Assembly: GCF_003240565.2 (NCBI RefSeq)
Contig: NZ_CP117255.1
Span: forward strand, 1,488,001-1,552,000
Length of the DNA: 64,000 bases
Reading direction: 5' to 3'
Origin: Rhizobium tumorigenes
GTDB taxonomy: Bacteria; Pseudomonadota; Alphaproteobacteria; Rhizobiales; Rhizobiaceae
The stretch's first letter is position 1. Every line of letters starts with the position of its first letter. The notes under the pieces were generated by a model that saw nothing but the letters and a program-made list of their open reading frames with translations, was not told where the DNA came from and searched no databases. Made by a program: the position numbers and the translations under genes. Positions 50,497 through 60,500 of the stretch are shown here, piece after piece.

Positions 50497-51015
50497 CTAC
50501 CTGCGTTGCCACCAGCCGACATCTGCATCCGCTACTTCGATGCCGCCGATATCGGCGTTTGCAAGCCATGCCGTAACGGTGTTTCCGGCCACCACCAGGT
50601 CTGCTGCAATATCCGCAAGCGGCATAAGCACGAAGCCGCGCTCGGTCATGCGGGCGTGCGGGATCTGCAACTTTGAGGTATCGAGCCTCACAGCCCCGTA
50701 GGTGAGGATATCGATGTCGATCGTCCGGGGTCCCCAGCGCTCGATCCGCTCCCGCTTCATGCCGCGCTCGATATCGAGACAGACGTCGAGCAAGGTCTCC
50801 GGTGGAAGCGAAGTGCTGATCGCCGCGCAGGCGTTGAAAAAGAACGCCTGGTCCGTCTTCCCCCACGGCGGCGTGCGGTAGAGTTTCGACACCGCGACGA
50901 TGCTGCAATCGGCGCGCCGGTCGAGGGATTGTAAGGCCGTGGCCATCGCCCGGACCGGATCGGCAATATTGCCGCCAAGACCAAGCATTGCGGTGGTGAA
51001 ATCAGTCTCAGGCAA
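50497..51015 (-). CDS. folK: HPPK, 7,8-dihydro-6-hydroxymethylpterin pyrophosphokinase
   Basis: The 172-residue protein has GLGGNIADPVRAMATALQSL, VSKLYRTPPWG, the HPPK signature RWGPRTIDIDILTYG and IPHARMTERGFVLMPL. It transfers pyrophosphate from ATP to hydroxymethyldihydropterin. It is last of the folP-folB-folK operon, overlapping folB by eight bases. Length and motifs are complete. Confidence 0.96.
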   Translation of the reverse strand: MPETDFTTAMLGLGGNIADPVRAMATALQSLDRRADCSIVAVSKLYRTPPWGKTDQAFFFNACAAISTSLPPETLLDVCLDIERGMKRERIERWGPRTIDIDILTYGAVRLDTSKLQIPHARMTERGFVLMPLADIAADLVVAGNTVTAWLANADIGGIEVADADVGWWQRR

Positions 51016-51376
51016 AATGCTCGATGCTCACTTGAACGTAGTCGAGAACGCCCGGGACAGGTGCGTTCGGCTTGCGGACGGTGACCTTGACGCGCTTGAT
51101 CTGCGGAAACTTTTCGCACAGGCCCTTGGCCACGTCGAGCGCCAGCGCCTCGATCAGGTAGCGACGCTTGCCGGTGACGATTTCCTCGATGACGGTGAAG
51201 GCGACGCCGTAGTTGACGGTGCCGTCGATCGAATCCGTCACCAGCGCCTCGCCGGCGGCGACGTCGAGTTCGGCGTCGACGAAGAATCGTTGTCCCAAAA
51301 ACTCCTCCTCGTCGTGAACGCCGTGGCGGGCAAAGAATGCACAGTTCTGCAGGGTGATGGTGTAGATACCGCTCAT
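51008..51376 (-). CDS. folB: Dihydroneopterin aldolase
   Basis: The 122-residue protein begins MSGIYTITLQNCAFFARHGV and has FFVDAELDVAAGEAL with the catalytic-site VNYGVAFTVIEEIVTGKRRY and KVTVRKPNAPVPG. It converts dihydroneopterin to hydroxymethyldihydropterin. It overlaps folP by four bases and folK by eight, indicating tight translational coupling. Confidence 0.96.
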   Translation of the reverse strand: MSGIYTITLQNCAFFARHGVHDEEEFLGQRFFVDAELDVAAGEALVTDSIDGTVNYGVAFTVIEEIVTGKRRYLIEALALDVAKGLCEKFPQIKRVKVTVRKPNAPVPGVLDYVQVSIEHFA

Positions 51377-52224
51377 GATGTTTTTATTCCTGATTTCGCC
51401 TGCATCTCCAGCATAGCATCGACGACGGCAAGTGCGTCCCTGTTGATTGCGACATTATGCACGCGGAAAATCGCGGCGCCCTGCATTCTGAGCAGCACCG
51501 TTGTTGCAACCGTCCCTGCATCCCGCTCCTCCGCCTCCCGTCCGGTCAACTGGCCGATGAAGCGCTTTCGCGATGTGCCTGCGAGGAGCGGAAGACCAAA
51601 TCGCTTCAGCTCGGCAAACCGCATCATGAGTTCCAGGTTTTCATCGCCGTCCTTGGCAAAACCGAAGCCGGGATCGAGCACGATCTTGCTGCGATCGACC
51701 CCGGCAGCATCGGCAATTTTCAGCGATCGCTCGAGAAACACCACTTGGTCAGCGATAACGTCCGGCAGTTTCCGACGTTCGCGACCGGTGTGCATGATGC
51801 AGAGGCCGGCACCGCTTTCGGCGGCAAGTGCTGCAATATCCGGTTCGCGCTGCAGCCCGAATACGTCGTTGACGATGTGGGCACCGGCGGCAACTGCCAG
51901 CCGCGCCGTCTCTGCCCTGTAAGTATCGACGGAGATCAGCGCCTCGGTCTTGCCGCGCAGGGCTTCGATCACCGGCAGCACCCGAGCCTGCTCCTCTGCG
52001 GCGCTGACGGGTTCGGCGCCCGGCCTCGTAGATTCGCCACCGATGTCGACGATGTCAGCACCCTCGGCGACACAGGCAAGCGCATGGGAGACTGCCGCAT
52101 CGACGGACTGGAAACGGCCGCCGTCGGAAAAGGAGTCCGGTGTGATGTTGACGATCGCCATGATCGCGCTGCGGCTGAGATCAAGACGACGACCATGGCC
52201 CACATGCCAGATTTTATCGCGCAT
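51373..52224 (-). CDS. folP: Dihydropteroate synthase
   Basis: The 283-residue TIM-barrel enzyme has the two DHPS signatures IMAIVNITPDSFSDGGRFQS and DIVDIGGESTRPGAEPVSA, then LDPGFGFAKDGDENLELMMR. It joins pABA to hydroxymethyldihydropterin pyrophosphate and is the sulfonamide target. It is first of the folP-folB-folK operon. ATG 52224 (MRDKIWHVGHGRRLDLSRSA) is chosen; the frame upstream has no similarity. Confidence 0.96.
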   Translation of the reverse strand: MRDKIWHVGHGRRLDLSRSAIMAIVNITPDSFSDGGRFQSVDAAVSHALACVAEGADIVDIGGESTRPGAEPVSAAEEQARVLPVIEALRGKTEALISVDTYRAETARLAVAAGAHIVNDVFGLQREPDIAALAAESGAGLCIMHTGRERRKLPDVIADQVVFLERSLKIADAAGVDRSKIVLDPGFGFAKDGDENLELMMRFAELKRFGLPLLAGTSRKRFIGQLTGREAEERDAGTVATTVLLRMQGAAIFRVHNVAINRDALAVVDAMLEMQAKSGIKTS

Positions 52225-52334
52225 CGCTGTCACGAACGTCCGCTCCGTTGAAATTGAAAAAAACCTTCGCCCGATGTTGCGCTCGCAGTGGCTATGCCGC
52301 AAGCTTCCGTGAAGTTCAACTGGTCCGATCACGA

Positions 52335-52964
52335 ATGCCGACTGCATCGCGCTTTGCTTGCCTCCCACTCGCCGTTTTGCTGTCATGCGGCGTCTTGCGG
52401 AGCGCAGAAGCGGAGGTGGTCGCGCACAAGACCTTTTCGTATTTCGATATCAGTGGCAACACGGCCGACGAACTCGACGCGGCGCTCAATGCCGGCGGCC
52501 CAACGGCGATGGGCGCCAGCAGCCGCCATCCCGGTGCAACGCGTATCCGCTTCGGTGGCCAGGCGACCTATGTGGAGAGCGGCGGCCGCTGCCATATCGG
52601 CGGCGCCCGGGTCACGGTGGACATCGTCGTCATCCTGCCGCGCTGGCGGGATCGCCGTCACGCGCAGCCCCGTCTTTCCGCCGTCTGGGACAGGCTATCG
52701 GCCGACATCAAACGCCACGAGGAGCGTCATGCCGAGATTGCGAGGTCGCATGCACGCAGCCTGGAGAAGGCCATCCTCTCGCTGCCAGCAGAGCGGACCT
52801 GCGACTTGCTGCAGGACAAGGTGAGCGGCGAATCAGTGCGCAACACCGTCCTGCACGATCAGGATCAGGCACGGTTCGACCGCGTCGAGGCTACAAACTT
52901 CCAGAACCGCATGCAGCGTCTCGCTCATCGCCGCCACGGCGAAAAATCGGAAAAGATGGAGTAA
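52335..52964 (+). CDS. DUF922 secreted protein with HExxH motif
   Basis: The 209-residue protein has a signal peptide (FACLPLAVLLSCGVLRSAEA), a DUF922 core (FSYFDISGNTADELDAAL, CHIGGARVTVDIVVILPRWR) and the conserved ADIKRHEERHAEIARSHARS, in which HEERH is an HExxH zinc-protease motif. DUF922 proteins are predicted periplasmic metalloproteases of unknown substrate. ATG 52335 has a weak ribosome-binding site; a TTG at 52248 is the alternative but would push the signal peptide 29 residues in. It is divergent from folP. Confidence 0.82.
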   Translation: MPTASRFACLPLAVLLSCGVLRSAEAEVVAHKTFSYFDISGNTADELDAALNAGGPTAMGASSRHPGATRIRFGGQATYVESGGRCHIGGARVTVDIVVILPRWRDRRHAQPRLSAVWDRLSADIKRHEERHAEIARSHARSLEKAILSLPAERTCDLLQDKVSGESVRNTVLHDQDQARFDRVEATNFQNRMQRLAHRRHGEKSEKME

Positions 52965-53099
52965 AATTAGATCGTTAACAAAGCGAGTTCACAGCTGTCG
53001 ATCACCGCAACTGTGCGAAATATGACACGCTGGAGCCGAGATAGCACGGGACAAGTCGGCTTTACGCTTTACCACAGCCATAATGTAGTATCATCTTAC

Positions 53100-53237
53100 G
53101 TATAGCATCGCCGATGGTATTGCGTTCCGGTTTTCCTGGGTTCTCCCGGCGTATCCGAAGCCGCATGCGCTTCCTCCCTCGCCTGTCGGCGATACGCCCG
53201 CCTGGCCTCGCTCCGCAAAAAGGGCGAGGTTTTTTTT
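53100..53237 (+). ncRNA. Candidate structured small RNA with anti-Shine-Dalgarno loop
   Basis: On the plus strand GGCGTATC (53148-53155) pairs perfectly with GATACGCC (53191-53198). The enclosed loop shows CTTCCTCCCTC (53170-53180), complementary to Shine-Dalgarno sequences. Eight bases later CCTCGC (53206-53211) and GCGAGG (53224-53229) form a stem followed by eight T, a textbook terminator. Alphaproteobacterial trans-acting sRNAs often have this layout. The 5' end is a guess, since no convincing promoter was found. The alternative is an unusually long 3' region of the DUF922 transcript. Confidence 0.5.
53206..53237 (+). terminator. Intrinsic terminator of the candidate small RNA
   Basis: CCTCGC/GCGAGG with a 12-base loop, then TTTTTTTT at 53230-53237. 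It acts only on the plus strand because no T-run lies on the other side. Confidence 0.75.
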
Positions 53238-53259
53238 GGGCGCTGTTCGCCGGGCTGTA

Positions 53260-53580
53260 TCAGGCTTGGCGCTCCGGCACATGAACAACGAGACCGTCCA
53301 GCGCCGACGTCAGCTTGATCTGACAGGAAAGCCTCGAGCTCGGCCTGACATCGAAGGCGAAATCGAGCATATCTTCTTCCATCGCGGCCGGCGGTCCCGC
53401 CTGCTCTATCCAGGCATCGTCGACGTAGACATGACAGGTGGCGCAGGCGCAGGCGCCGCCACACTCAGCTTCGATGCCGGGCACGGAATTGCGCACCGCG
53501 TTTTCCATCACGGTCGAGCCTTCGTCGGCATCGAAGTCGAAACGCGCGCCGTCGAAAGCAACGATTGTCAGTTTGGTCAT
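53260..53580 (-). CDS. Adrenodoxin-type [2Fe-2S] ferredoxin
   Basis: The 106-residue protein has the C-x5-C-x2-C...C pattern of adrenodoxin-like ferredoxins: [20 protein letters not shown] (Cys40, 46, 49) and [20 protein letters not shown] (Cys86). Such ferredoxins pass electrons to P450s, Fe-S assembly or biotin and heme enzymes. No isc cluster is nearby, so the partner is unknown. ATG 53580 begins at [16 protein letters not shown] and is the conserved start. It lies 160 bases downstream of the Hpt gene on the same strand. Confidence 0.95.
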   Translation of the reverse strand: MTKLTIVAFDGARFDFDADEGSTVMENAVRNSVPGIEAECGGACACATCHVYVDDAWIEQAGPPAAMEEDMLDFAFDVRPSSRLSCQIKLTSALDGLVVHVPERQA

Positions 53581-53740
53581 GAGATAATCCGGAATACGCG
53601 AGTGATATTGGCAGGGTCGGATTTTCTTCCAACAATTCCAAACAGCAGTCAACATCGCCGGCTCCGAAAGCCACCGGCTAGGCCGGATACCGGTCAGCGA
53701 TGTTGCCGTCCCTTATGGGGACGACGCAACAAGTCCAGGC

Positions 53741-54109
53741 TTAGCGGCAAAGCTTGAGAATGAAGTTTTCCGCCTCGACGACGGCGGTGCCGACAGCTGC
53801 CATGCAGGCAGCATCGCTGGAGTGCGCTTCGAACGCCTCGGCAGACTGTGCGACCTTGAAGGCGCCGACGGCGCTTGCGGCACCCTTCAGACGGTGTGTC
53901 CCTGCCTTCACCTGGTCGGCATTGCCGCTGCCGATATCCTGAAGGCAGCTGCGTGCCTGGCGGGCGAACATCTGCAGAACCTCGATTTCGAGCACCTTGT
54001 CGCCCATGGTCTGCCGCGCGAGATGGACCAGATCGATCGGCTTTTCCCGCGACGGCCCCATGCCGCGCGAGTTGTCAGGGGCTTCAAATGCAATGTTCAA
54101 GGCGGCCAT
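53741..54109 (-). CDS. Stand-alone Hpt (histidine phosphotransfer) protein
   Basis: The 122-residue protein is an Hpt domain: PIDLVHLARQTMGDKVLEIE, LQMFARQARSCLQDI and the phospho-acceptor GTHRLKGAASAVGAFKVA with His72. It would relay phosphate between a hybrid kinase and a response regulator. It is not ChpT, which is a dimeric HK-like protein. CckA, 12 kb away, is a hybrid kinase, but a link is only a possibility. ATG 54109 is preferred, since the frame upstream is not conserved-looking. The upstream region is shared with the growth-pole gene. Confidence 0.88.
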   Translation of the reverse strand: MAALNIAFEAPDNSRGMGPSREKPIDLVHLARQTMGDKVLEIEVLQMFARQARSCLQDIGSGNADQVKAGTHRLKGAASAVGAFKVAQSAEAFEAHSSDAACMAAVGTAVVEAENFILKLCR

Positions 54110-54580
54110 GGGCCCATTCTCCGGTTGTCTCTTGTTCGGTGTGTTGCTGCATCCTTGCGGCCGCGGCATGGCCATCCCGTTAAATTCCGGCACAACAAAG
54201 GCGGAAAAATGCACGTATGGTTAACGACCGTTAAACACGGTTAAATTATCGGCTTTTCGACAATGCCTTGATTTAAAAGGTGTTAACAACACGCTAACAC
54301 TTCCGGAGGTTTGCCATCCCATAATTGTAACAGTGCTGCTAATGTGTCAGGACGGTACTGGTGTCTCGTGCCGCGGCGTCGCCTTTGCCCGACGCTCGGA
54401 AAGTGGTAATGTTTTGGTACCGCCCATTGTGCAAAATTGCACATCGCGCGGATTGTAATGTGGATGCCGATGCCTTGTTAAGGAAATCGGTAGTACGGCT
54501 GGCGAGATGTTGCGTATCGGATCTTGGCGGATTTTCGAAATGCAGGGTCGGCCGGAACGAGTGTAACGAGGCGTATCCGT
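54110..54580. promoter_or_regulatory. 471-bp divergent regulatory region with CtrA-like and palindromic sites
   Basis: No gene is evident. It holds TTAA elements at 54180, 54221, 54231, 54241, 54273 and 54283. ATGGTTAA at 54217-54224 is the reverse complement of the CtrA motif TTAACCAT. TTAA-N7-CTAAC starts at 54283 (one mismatch from TTAA-N7-TTAAC). Three GTTAA copies are spaced exactly 10 bp apart (54220-54244). A 16-bp perfect palindrome TGTGCAAAATTGCACA lies at 54428-54443. Together these suggest cell-cycle control of the Hpt gene, the giant gene, or both. Confidence 0.55.
54428..54443. promoter_or_regulatory. 16-bp perfect palindrome upstream of the growth-pole gene
   Basis: TGTGCAA-AA-TTGCACA is a perfect inverted repeat of 7-bp arms, 137 bases before the ATG of the giant gene, the form of a dimeric-regulator operator. 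The regulator is unknown. Confidence 0.45.
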
Positions 54581-57500
54581 ATGGCGAACAACAAATACAG
54601 CGAGTCGGTTGAAGACAAGGCTTTCAAAGCTTTGGACGAAGCGCTGCAAATCGATTTCAGCGATGACGGAATACCAGCTCGCACCGGACCTGCGCCGCGT
54701 GCAACGGAGGCAGATTTGGCCGAGACCTCGAATGCACGTGCACGGCAGGCAAAGGAAGACGCGGCCCGCAAGGCTGCCGCGGCCCGCGGAAATGTCGGGC
54801 GACCGGGCGATACCCCTCGCAATCAGATGTTCGAACCCGCCAACGATACCAGCAGGGCCAGCCCCCAGTCGATCCTCCGCTCGCTGGACAACGCCTCCAT
54901 CGGCGGCGCCATCCGCAATGCGACGATCTTCTCGATCATCTGGCTGATTGCCGGCATCGGTCTGACAAGCGTCATCTATTCCCCGCCGATCTGGCAGATC
55001 CGCTCGCTTGCCGAACTCGTGGCCCTGCCCGGCGTGATCGCCTGCATCATCGGCATACTTGTTCCGATCCTGCTTTTCTATGCCTTTGCCATCATGCTGT
55101 CGCGCGCCCAGGACATGCGCAACGCCGCCCGTTCCATGGCTGAAGTGGCGCTGCGTCTCTCCGATCCCGAAACGATCGCCTCCGAGCGCATCATGACGGT
55201 CGGTCAGGCCGTACGCCGCGAAGTTTCCGCTATGAACGAAGGCATCGAACGGACCATCGCCCGCGCCACCGAACTCGAGACCCTCGTCCATTCCGAAGTC
55301 AACGCGCTCGAGCGCAGCTATGCCGACAACGAAATGCGCGTGCGCGGCCTCGTCCACGAACTCGGTTCCGAGCGTGACGCCATCGTCAATCACGCCGAGC
55401 GCATCCGCTCGTCGATCTCGGGCGTACACGAGCAGATCAAGGAAGACATGTCGCTCGCCACCGAGGAAATCGCCATCAGACTGGCAACCTCGGGCGAAGC
55501 TTTTGCGACATTGATGGACACGCGCGCCGCCGCACTTTCGGAAAAGTCTAACGCAGCCCTGCAGTCGCTCGGCTCGCTGCTGGCGGCCAAGACCGACAGC
55601 CTCATCGAAAACCTCAGTGCTTCCGGCTTCGCCCTCAATCAGGAATTCGACACGCGCCTCGAATCCCTGTCGACCACCCTTTCCGAACGCGGCAAGAAGC
55701 TGCTCAGCCAGTTCGAGACACGCGCCTCGACGCTCGATGCCAACACGGACAAGCTGAATGCCGCGCTCAACGACCGCGCCCGCCAGCTGAACGAGACCCT
55801 GATCGCACGCACCCGCGAAATCAGCGACAGCCTGAACAGCGGCGAACGCGGTATCACCGGTACCCTCGACAACGTGCTCGCAAAACTCAACAGCGCGCTT
55901 GACGAAAAGGGCGCCAGCTTCCGCCAGAGCCTGCAGTCGAGCGTCGACGACACCGTGATGGACCTCGACCTCCGCTCCGGCTTTTTCGAAGAGCGCCTGC
56001 AGTCGACGGTCGCGCAGGTGTCGACAAGCTTCGACGAACGCGTCGCTGAATTCGCCACCGCCTTCGACAAGCGCGCCGGCTCGCTCGACAGCAAGCTGAT
56101 GGAAAGTCTTGCACGCATCAACGAAACGCTGGCCGGCGGCTCGGACGCCATGGACGGCATTCTTACCTCTAGCATCGAGCGCATCGGCTCCTCGCTGACC
56201 GATCATTCATTTGCACTCGCCACAGCCCTGTCGACCGGCCATGAGGTGCTCGAAAGCGCCATCGGCTCGAAGGCAGCCGAAATCACCTCGGCGCTCGAAA
56301 GCCGCACCAGCGAATTCACCGCTGCGCTGCGCGGCGCGACTGGCGACGTTGCAGCCGTGCTCGGAACGGGCTCCGAAGAACTGCAGGCAGCCCTCAACGC
56401 CCGCACCGAGCAGCTGACGTCGGCACTTCGTGGCGCCACGCTCGAACTCTCCTCATCCCTCACCAACGGCAGCAACGAACTGAGCAGCACAATCGCAGCC
56501 CGTTCGGCCGAGTTGACGTCGGCGCTGACAGCCGCCACGACCGACGTTTCGTCGGCCGTCATTTCGGGCACCGAGACGCTGAATGCCACGTTCGAGGGTC
56601 GCGCCGAAGCACTGAGCGAGGCGCTGGCCGCCCGCTCCGGCCAATTCACCAGCGTCATCGAAACAGCGACGTCGGAACTGACGACAGCTCTGTCTTCCGG
56701 TACCCACGAGCTGACATCGGCCTTTGTCGGCCGCACGCAGGCACTTAACGACACCCTGTCGGCGCGTACCGGCGAAATCACCCAGACACTCGGCTCAGCC
56801 CACGAGCGCATCGATGCCGTCATGGCCGAGCGCAGCGGCGCGCTTTTCAATGCTCTGTCGGACAGCCAGTCGCGCTTCGAACAGACCCTGGCCAGCCGTT
56901 CCGAGACAATCGTCAGCGCCGTTTCAGACAGCCACGAACGCCTGACCGAGGCACTGGACGAGCGCACCATGACGCTCGCCATCTCGCTCTCCGATAGCCA
57001 GGAACGCCTCGAGCAGACCCTTGCCAGCCGTTCCGAGACGCTACTCGGCGCCGTATCGACGACCCACGAACGCCTGACCGATGCCCTGGACGACCGCACG
57101 ATGGCTCTCGCCATCTCGCTGTCGGAAACGCAGGAGCGCCTCGACCAGACATTGACGAGCCGCACCGACGCCTTCACCAGTGCCGTTTCCGACAGCCGCG
57201 ACCGCCTGACCGAAGCGCTGGACGAGCGCGCCATGGCTCTTGGCATCTCGCTGTCCGAGACGCAGGAGCGCCTCGAACAGACCCTGACCAGCCGCACGGA
57301 CGCCTTCGCCGCTGCCGTTTCCGATGGTCGCGAACGTCTCACCGAAGCCCTGGACGAGCGCGCTATGACGCTTGCGATCTCGCTGTCGGAGACCCAGGAG
57401 CGGCTCGAAAACACGCTCAGCACCCGGGGCGATGCTATAGCAACCTCGGTTTCCAGCGGTCACGATCGCATGCTCGAAACCCTGGATAGCAAGACCCGCG

Positions 57501-60500
57501 TCCTCGCGCAGACATTGGCCGAAAACCAAGCCTTGCTCGACGAAACACTGGGCGTCAGCGTCGAGGCGATCAATGCTGTCGTCTCCAGCAGCCACAGCCG
57601 CCTCGGCAATGCTCTCGACGACAAGACCATGGCGCTCGCCATCTCGCTCGAAGAGTCACAGAACCGTTTCGACAGCGCGCTCGAAGCCCGCACCAACGCC
57701 ATTCTCGACAGCGTTGCCGGCGCCGAATCGCGCATTGCAGGCACTTTCGGCAAGGAAGCCGAGACGATCCGGGCTGCCTATGTCGACAATCACGACCGCC
57801 TCGACCAGGCCCTCGGTGCCCACACCGAACGGCTGGCCAGCGTCCTCAACAACGGCGGCGAACGTCTCGAAACGGTGGTCGGCCAGTCGACCGCGCGCGT
57901 CGAGAATGCCCTTGCCGACACCACAGGCCGCCTCGAGGCCACCATCGGCACCGGACTGGCGCAGATGGATCACAGCCTCGAAAACGCCCACGAGCGCCTC
58001 CGCACCACGCTCGACCAGCGCGGCAATGCCATCCAGCAGACGTTGCGCGAAGCCCACGAGCAGATCGACGGTACGCTTGCCGAACAGGCCATGACCATCG
58101 GCACATCGATCGCTACCAGCGTCGGCATGATGGAAATGTCTCTCGAAGAGCACGAAGCCTCGCTGCGTGGCGCCATCGACACCAGCGCCCGGTCGCTCGA
58201 GGAACGCCTGCAAAGCAGCGCCGGCACCATCGCCGGCAGGTTCCAGGACGCCGCCGGTGAAATCACCCGCTCGGCGGAAACCTTCTCCTCGCACCTCACC
58301 TTGTCCGTGGAAGGCATGACCACGCGCTTCGAAAATACTGGCTCGCGCGTCGAGTCCGGTCTCGTCGGCATCGAACACCGGATCCGCGACGGTATCTCCG
58401 GCGTCGTCGAACAGGTCGACGCGGCCGGCAACCGGCTGGCCGAGAGCCTCTCCGGCAGTGTCGAACAGATCGACCGCGCCACCAGCGAGGCATCTGCCCG
58501 CCTGACGGAGACGCTCGACGGACGCACTGCCAACCTCAGCAACGCCATGGAAACCGGTACCGCCCGTATCGACGAACGCCTGTCGACCATGGATCGCGCG
58601 CTCAATCTCGGCCTCGATGCCGTCAACCGCACCATCGAGGGCAAGGCCACCGCGCTCGCAACCACGCTGCGCACGGCAGTTGCCGACGCGGCGCAGGGCA
58701 TGGACAACGAAGCCACCCGCACCGCAGAGCTGCTTGCCAGCACTGGCCAGCAGTTTGCCGACAATCTCGGCAACCGCAGCGAAGACTTCACCCGTACGAT
58801 GGAAGAGCGCTCGCAGGACATCGTCCATCGCGTCTCCGAGACCCAGAACCGTCTCGCAGGTCAGGCAGCAGCCGTCGCCCAGACGTTCTCCGAGGCCGGC
58901 AACATCATCGTCAACAAGGTTGCCGAGGCTGAGGGCCTTGTCGGCAACCAGGTAACGGCGCTGTCTGCCGCTCTCTCCGAGGTCGAACAGTCGCTCGAGG
59001 CCCGCGGCGCATCGCTGCGCTCGGCCCTTGCCGGCACCGGCGAGGAAATTGCATCCACCATGGCCCGCGTCGAACGCGCGCTCGAGGATCGTAGCACCGC
59101 CATCCGCACCAGCCTCGACGAACGCAGCCGCGATATCGATGCGACGCTTTCGGATGTCGACAAGACACTCGAAGCCCGCACCCAGCAGATGCGCTCCACA
59201 CTGGCCGGAACGGGCGAACAGATTGCTTCCAGCCTGACACGCGTCGGCGAAGCCCTCGAGGAACGCACCAACGCCATCCGCACCAACCTCGATGACCGCG
59301 CCCGCGATATCGATGCGACGCTTGCCAATGTCGACAAGGCGCTGGAAGCACGCGGTTCGTCCATCCGCACAAGCCTCGACGACCGCAGCCGCGACCTGAA
59401 CTCCATGCTGGCCGGCCGCTCTGCGGAACTGGTTCGCATCATCGACGAAAAGGCCCGCCCTGTGGTCGACGCCTACGCCGCCACTGGCGAACAGGCAGCC
59501 GAGCGCATCGCGGCGGCAGCCCAGCAGGCAGCCGAACGCCTGCGCACCGAGAACGCCGCCCTGGTCAACGCCATCGCATCGCGCACCAACGAGACACTGG
59601 CCGCCATTTCCGCCCGCACGGAAAGCGTCACCAACACGGTCGACGCGCTGGAAACGAGCCTGCTTTCCAATGTCAACGGCCTCATCGAACGGCTGGGCGA
59701 CAACAACTCGGCGATCGTTGCCATGCTCAACCGCGCCACGCATGATCTGGCCGAAGTCGACACCCGCCTCGGCTCGACCAGCACGCGCTTTGCCGAGAGC
59801 GCCGGCAAGGCTTCCGAACTGGTCTCCGCCTCTACCCGCCTGCTCGAAGGCAAGATCGACAAGCTCAGCGACATCTCGGTCCACACCCTGTCGCAGGTTG
59901 GCGGCATCATCAGCCGCTTCGACGAGCACTCCAAGGTCCTGACCCAGGCATCGCAACTTCTGGGCGCCGCCCAGTCGAACCTGATGTCGACACTGGAAGA
60001 GCGCGAAAGCGCTTTGGAAGGCCTCTCGGTCGGGCTGGTTCAGCGCTCCGAGGAAATCGAAAAGACCCTGCGCGCCGTCGGCTCCATCGTGGAGACCGCA
60101 TTCGACCGCGCCGAACAGCGCTCCAACCAGGTGTCCGGCAATCTGCGCCAGGGTGTCCAGGCATCCGTGGCCGATATCGGTCGCGTGCTGTCCGAGACGG
60201 AAGCCCGCGCCCAGCAGACGGCCGAGACGATGCGCGATGCGCTCGCCAAGGCCGGCCAGGAAGCAAACGACGCGATCGAGGGCACCTTCGCAAATGCCGA
60301 GCGTCGTTCCAACGAACTCACCAGCCGCCTGCGCGGTGGGCTGACTGCGTCGATGTCGGATGTCGAGAACATGTTCTCGGAAGCCGGCAAGACGACTGAC
60401 AATGCCGCTTACTCCATGCGCGAAACCCTGCGCGTTGCCGTCGAGGAAGCCATCGGCCGCTTCTCGGGCGCCACCGACGAGATCCGCCGTTCGGCCGGTG

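Larger units (their letters stand above)
52965..53259. other. 295-bp region between the DUF922 gene and ferredoxin
   Basis: No protein gene. The left 130 bases show nothing certain, and no clear promoter was found. The right part, about 53100-53237, carries two RNA-like stem-loops, the second an intrinsic terminator (see the ncRNA entry). Confidence 0.5.

Noticed and set aside
53591..53740. A stem-loop (CGTCCC/GGGACG) between the ferredoxin and Hpt genes as an intrinsic terminator
   Set aside because: It lacks a U-tract on either strand and is too short to call.
54347..56206. A 619-codon minus-strand frame over the start of the same gene
   Set aside because: Same cause; it runs against strong coding evidence on the plus strand (membrane helices and conserved repeats).
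56855..57680. Regularly spaced repeats resembling a CRISPR array or satellite
   Set aside because: The 132-bp spacing is an exact multiple of three inside a continuous coding frame, spacers are not unique, and the repeats encode helical units.
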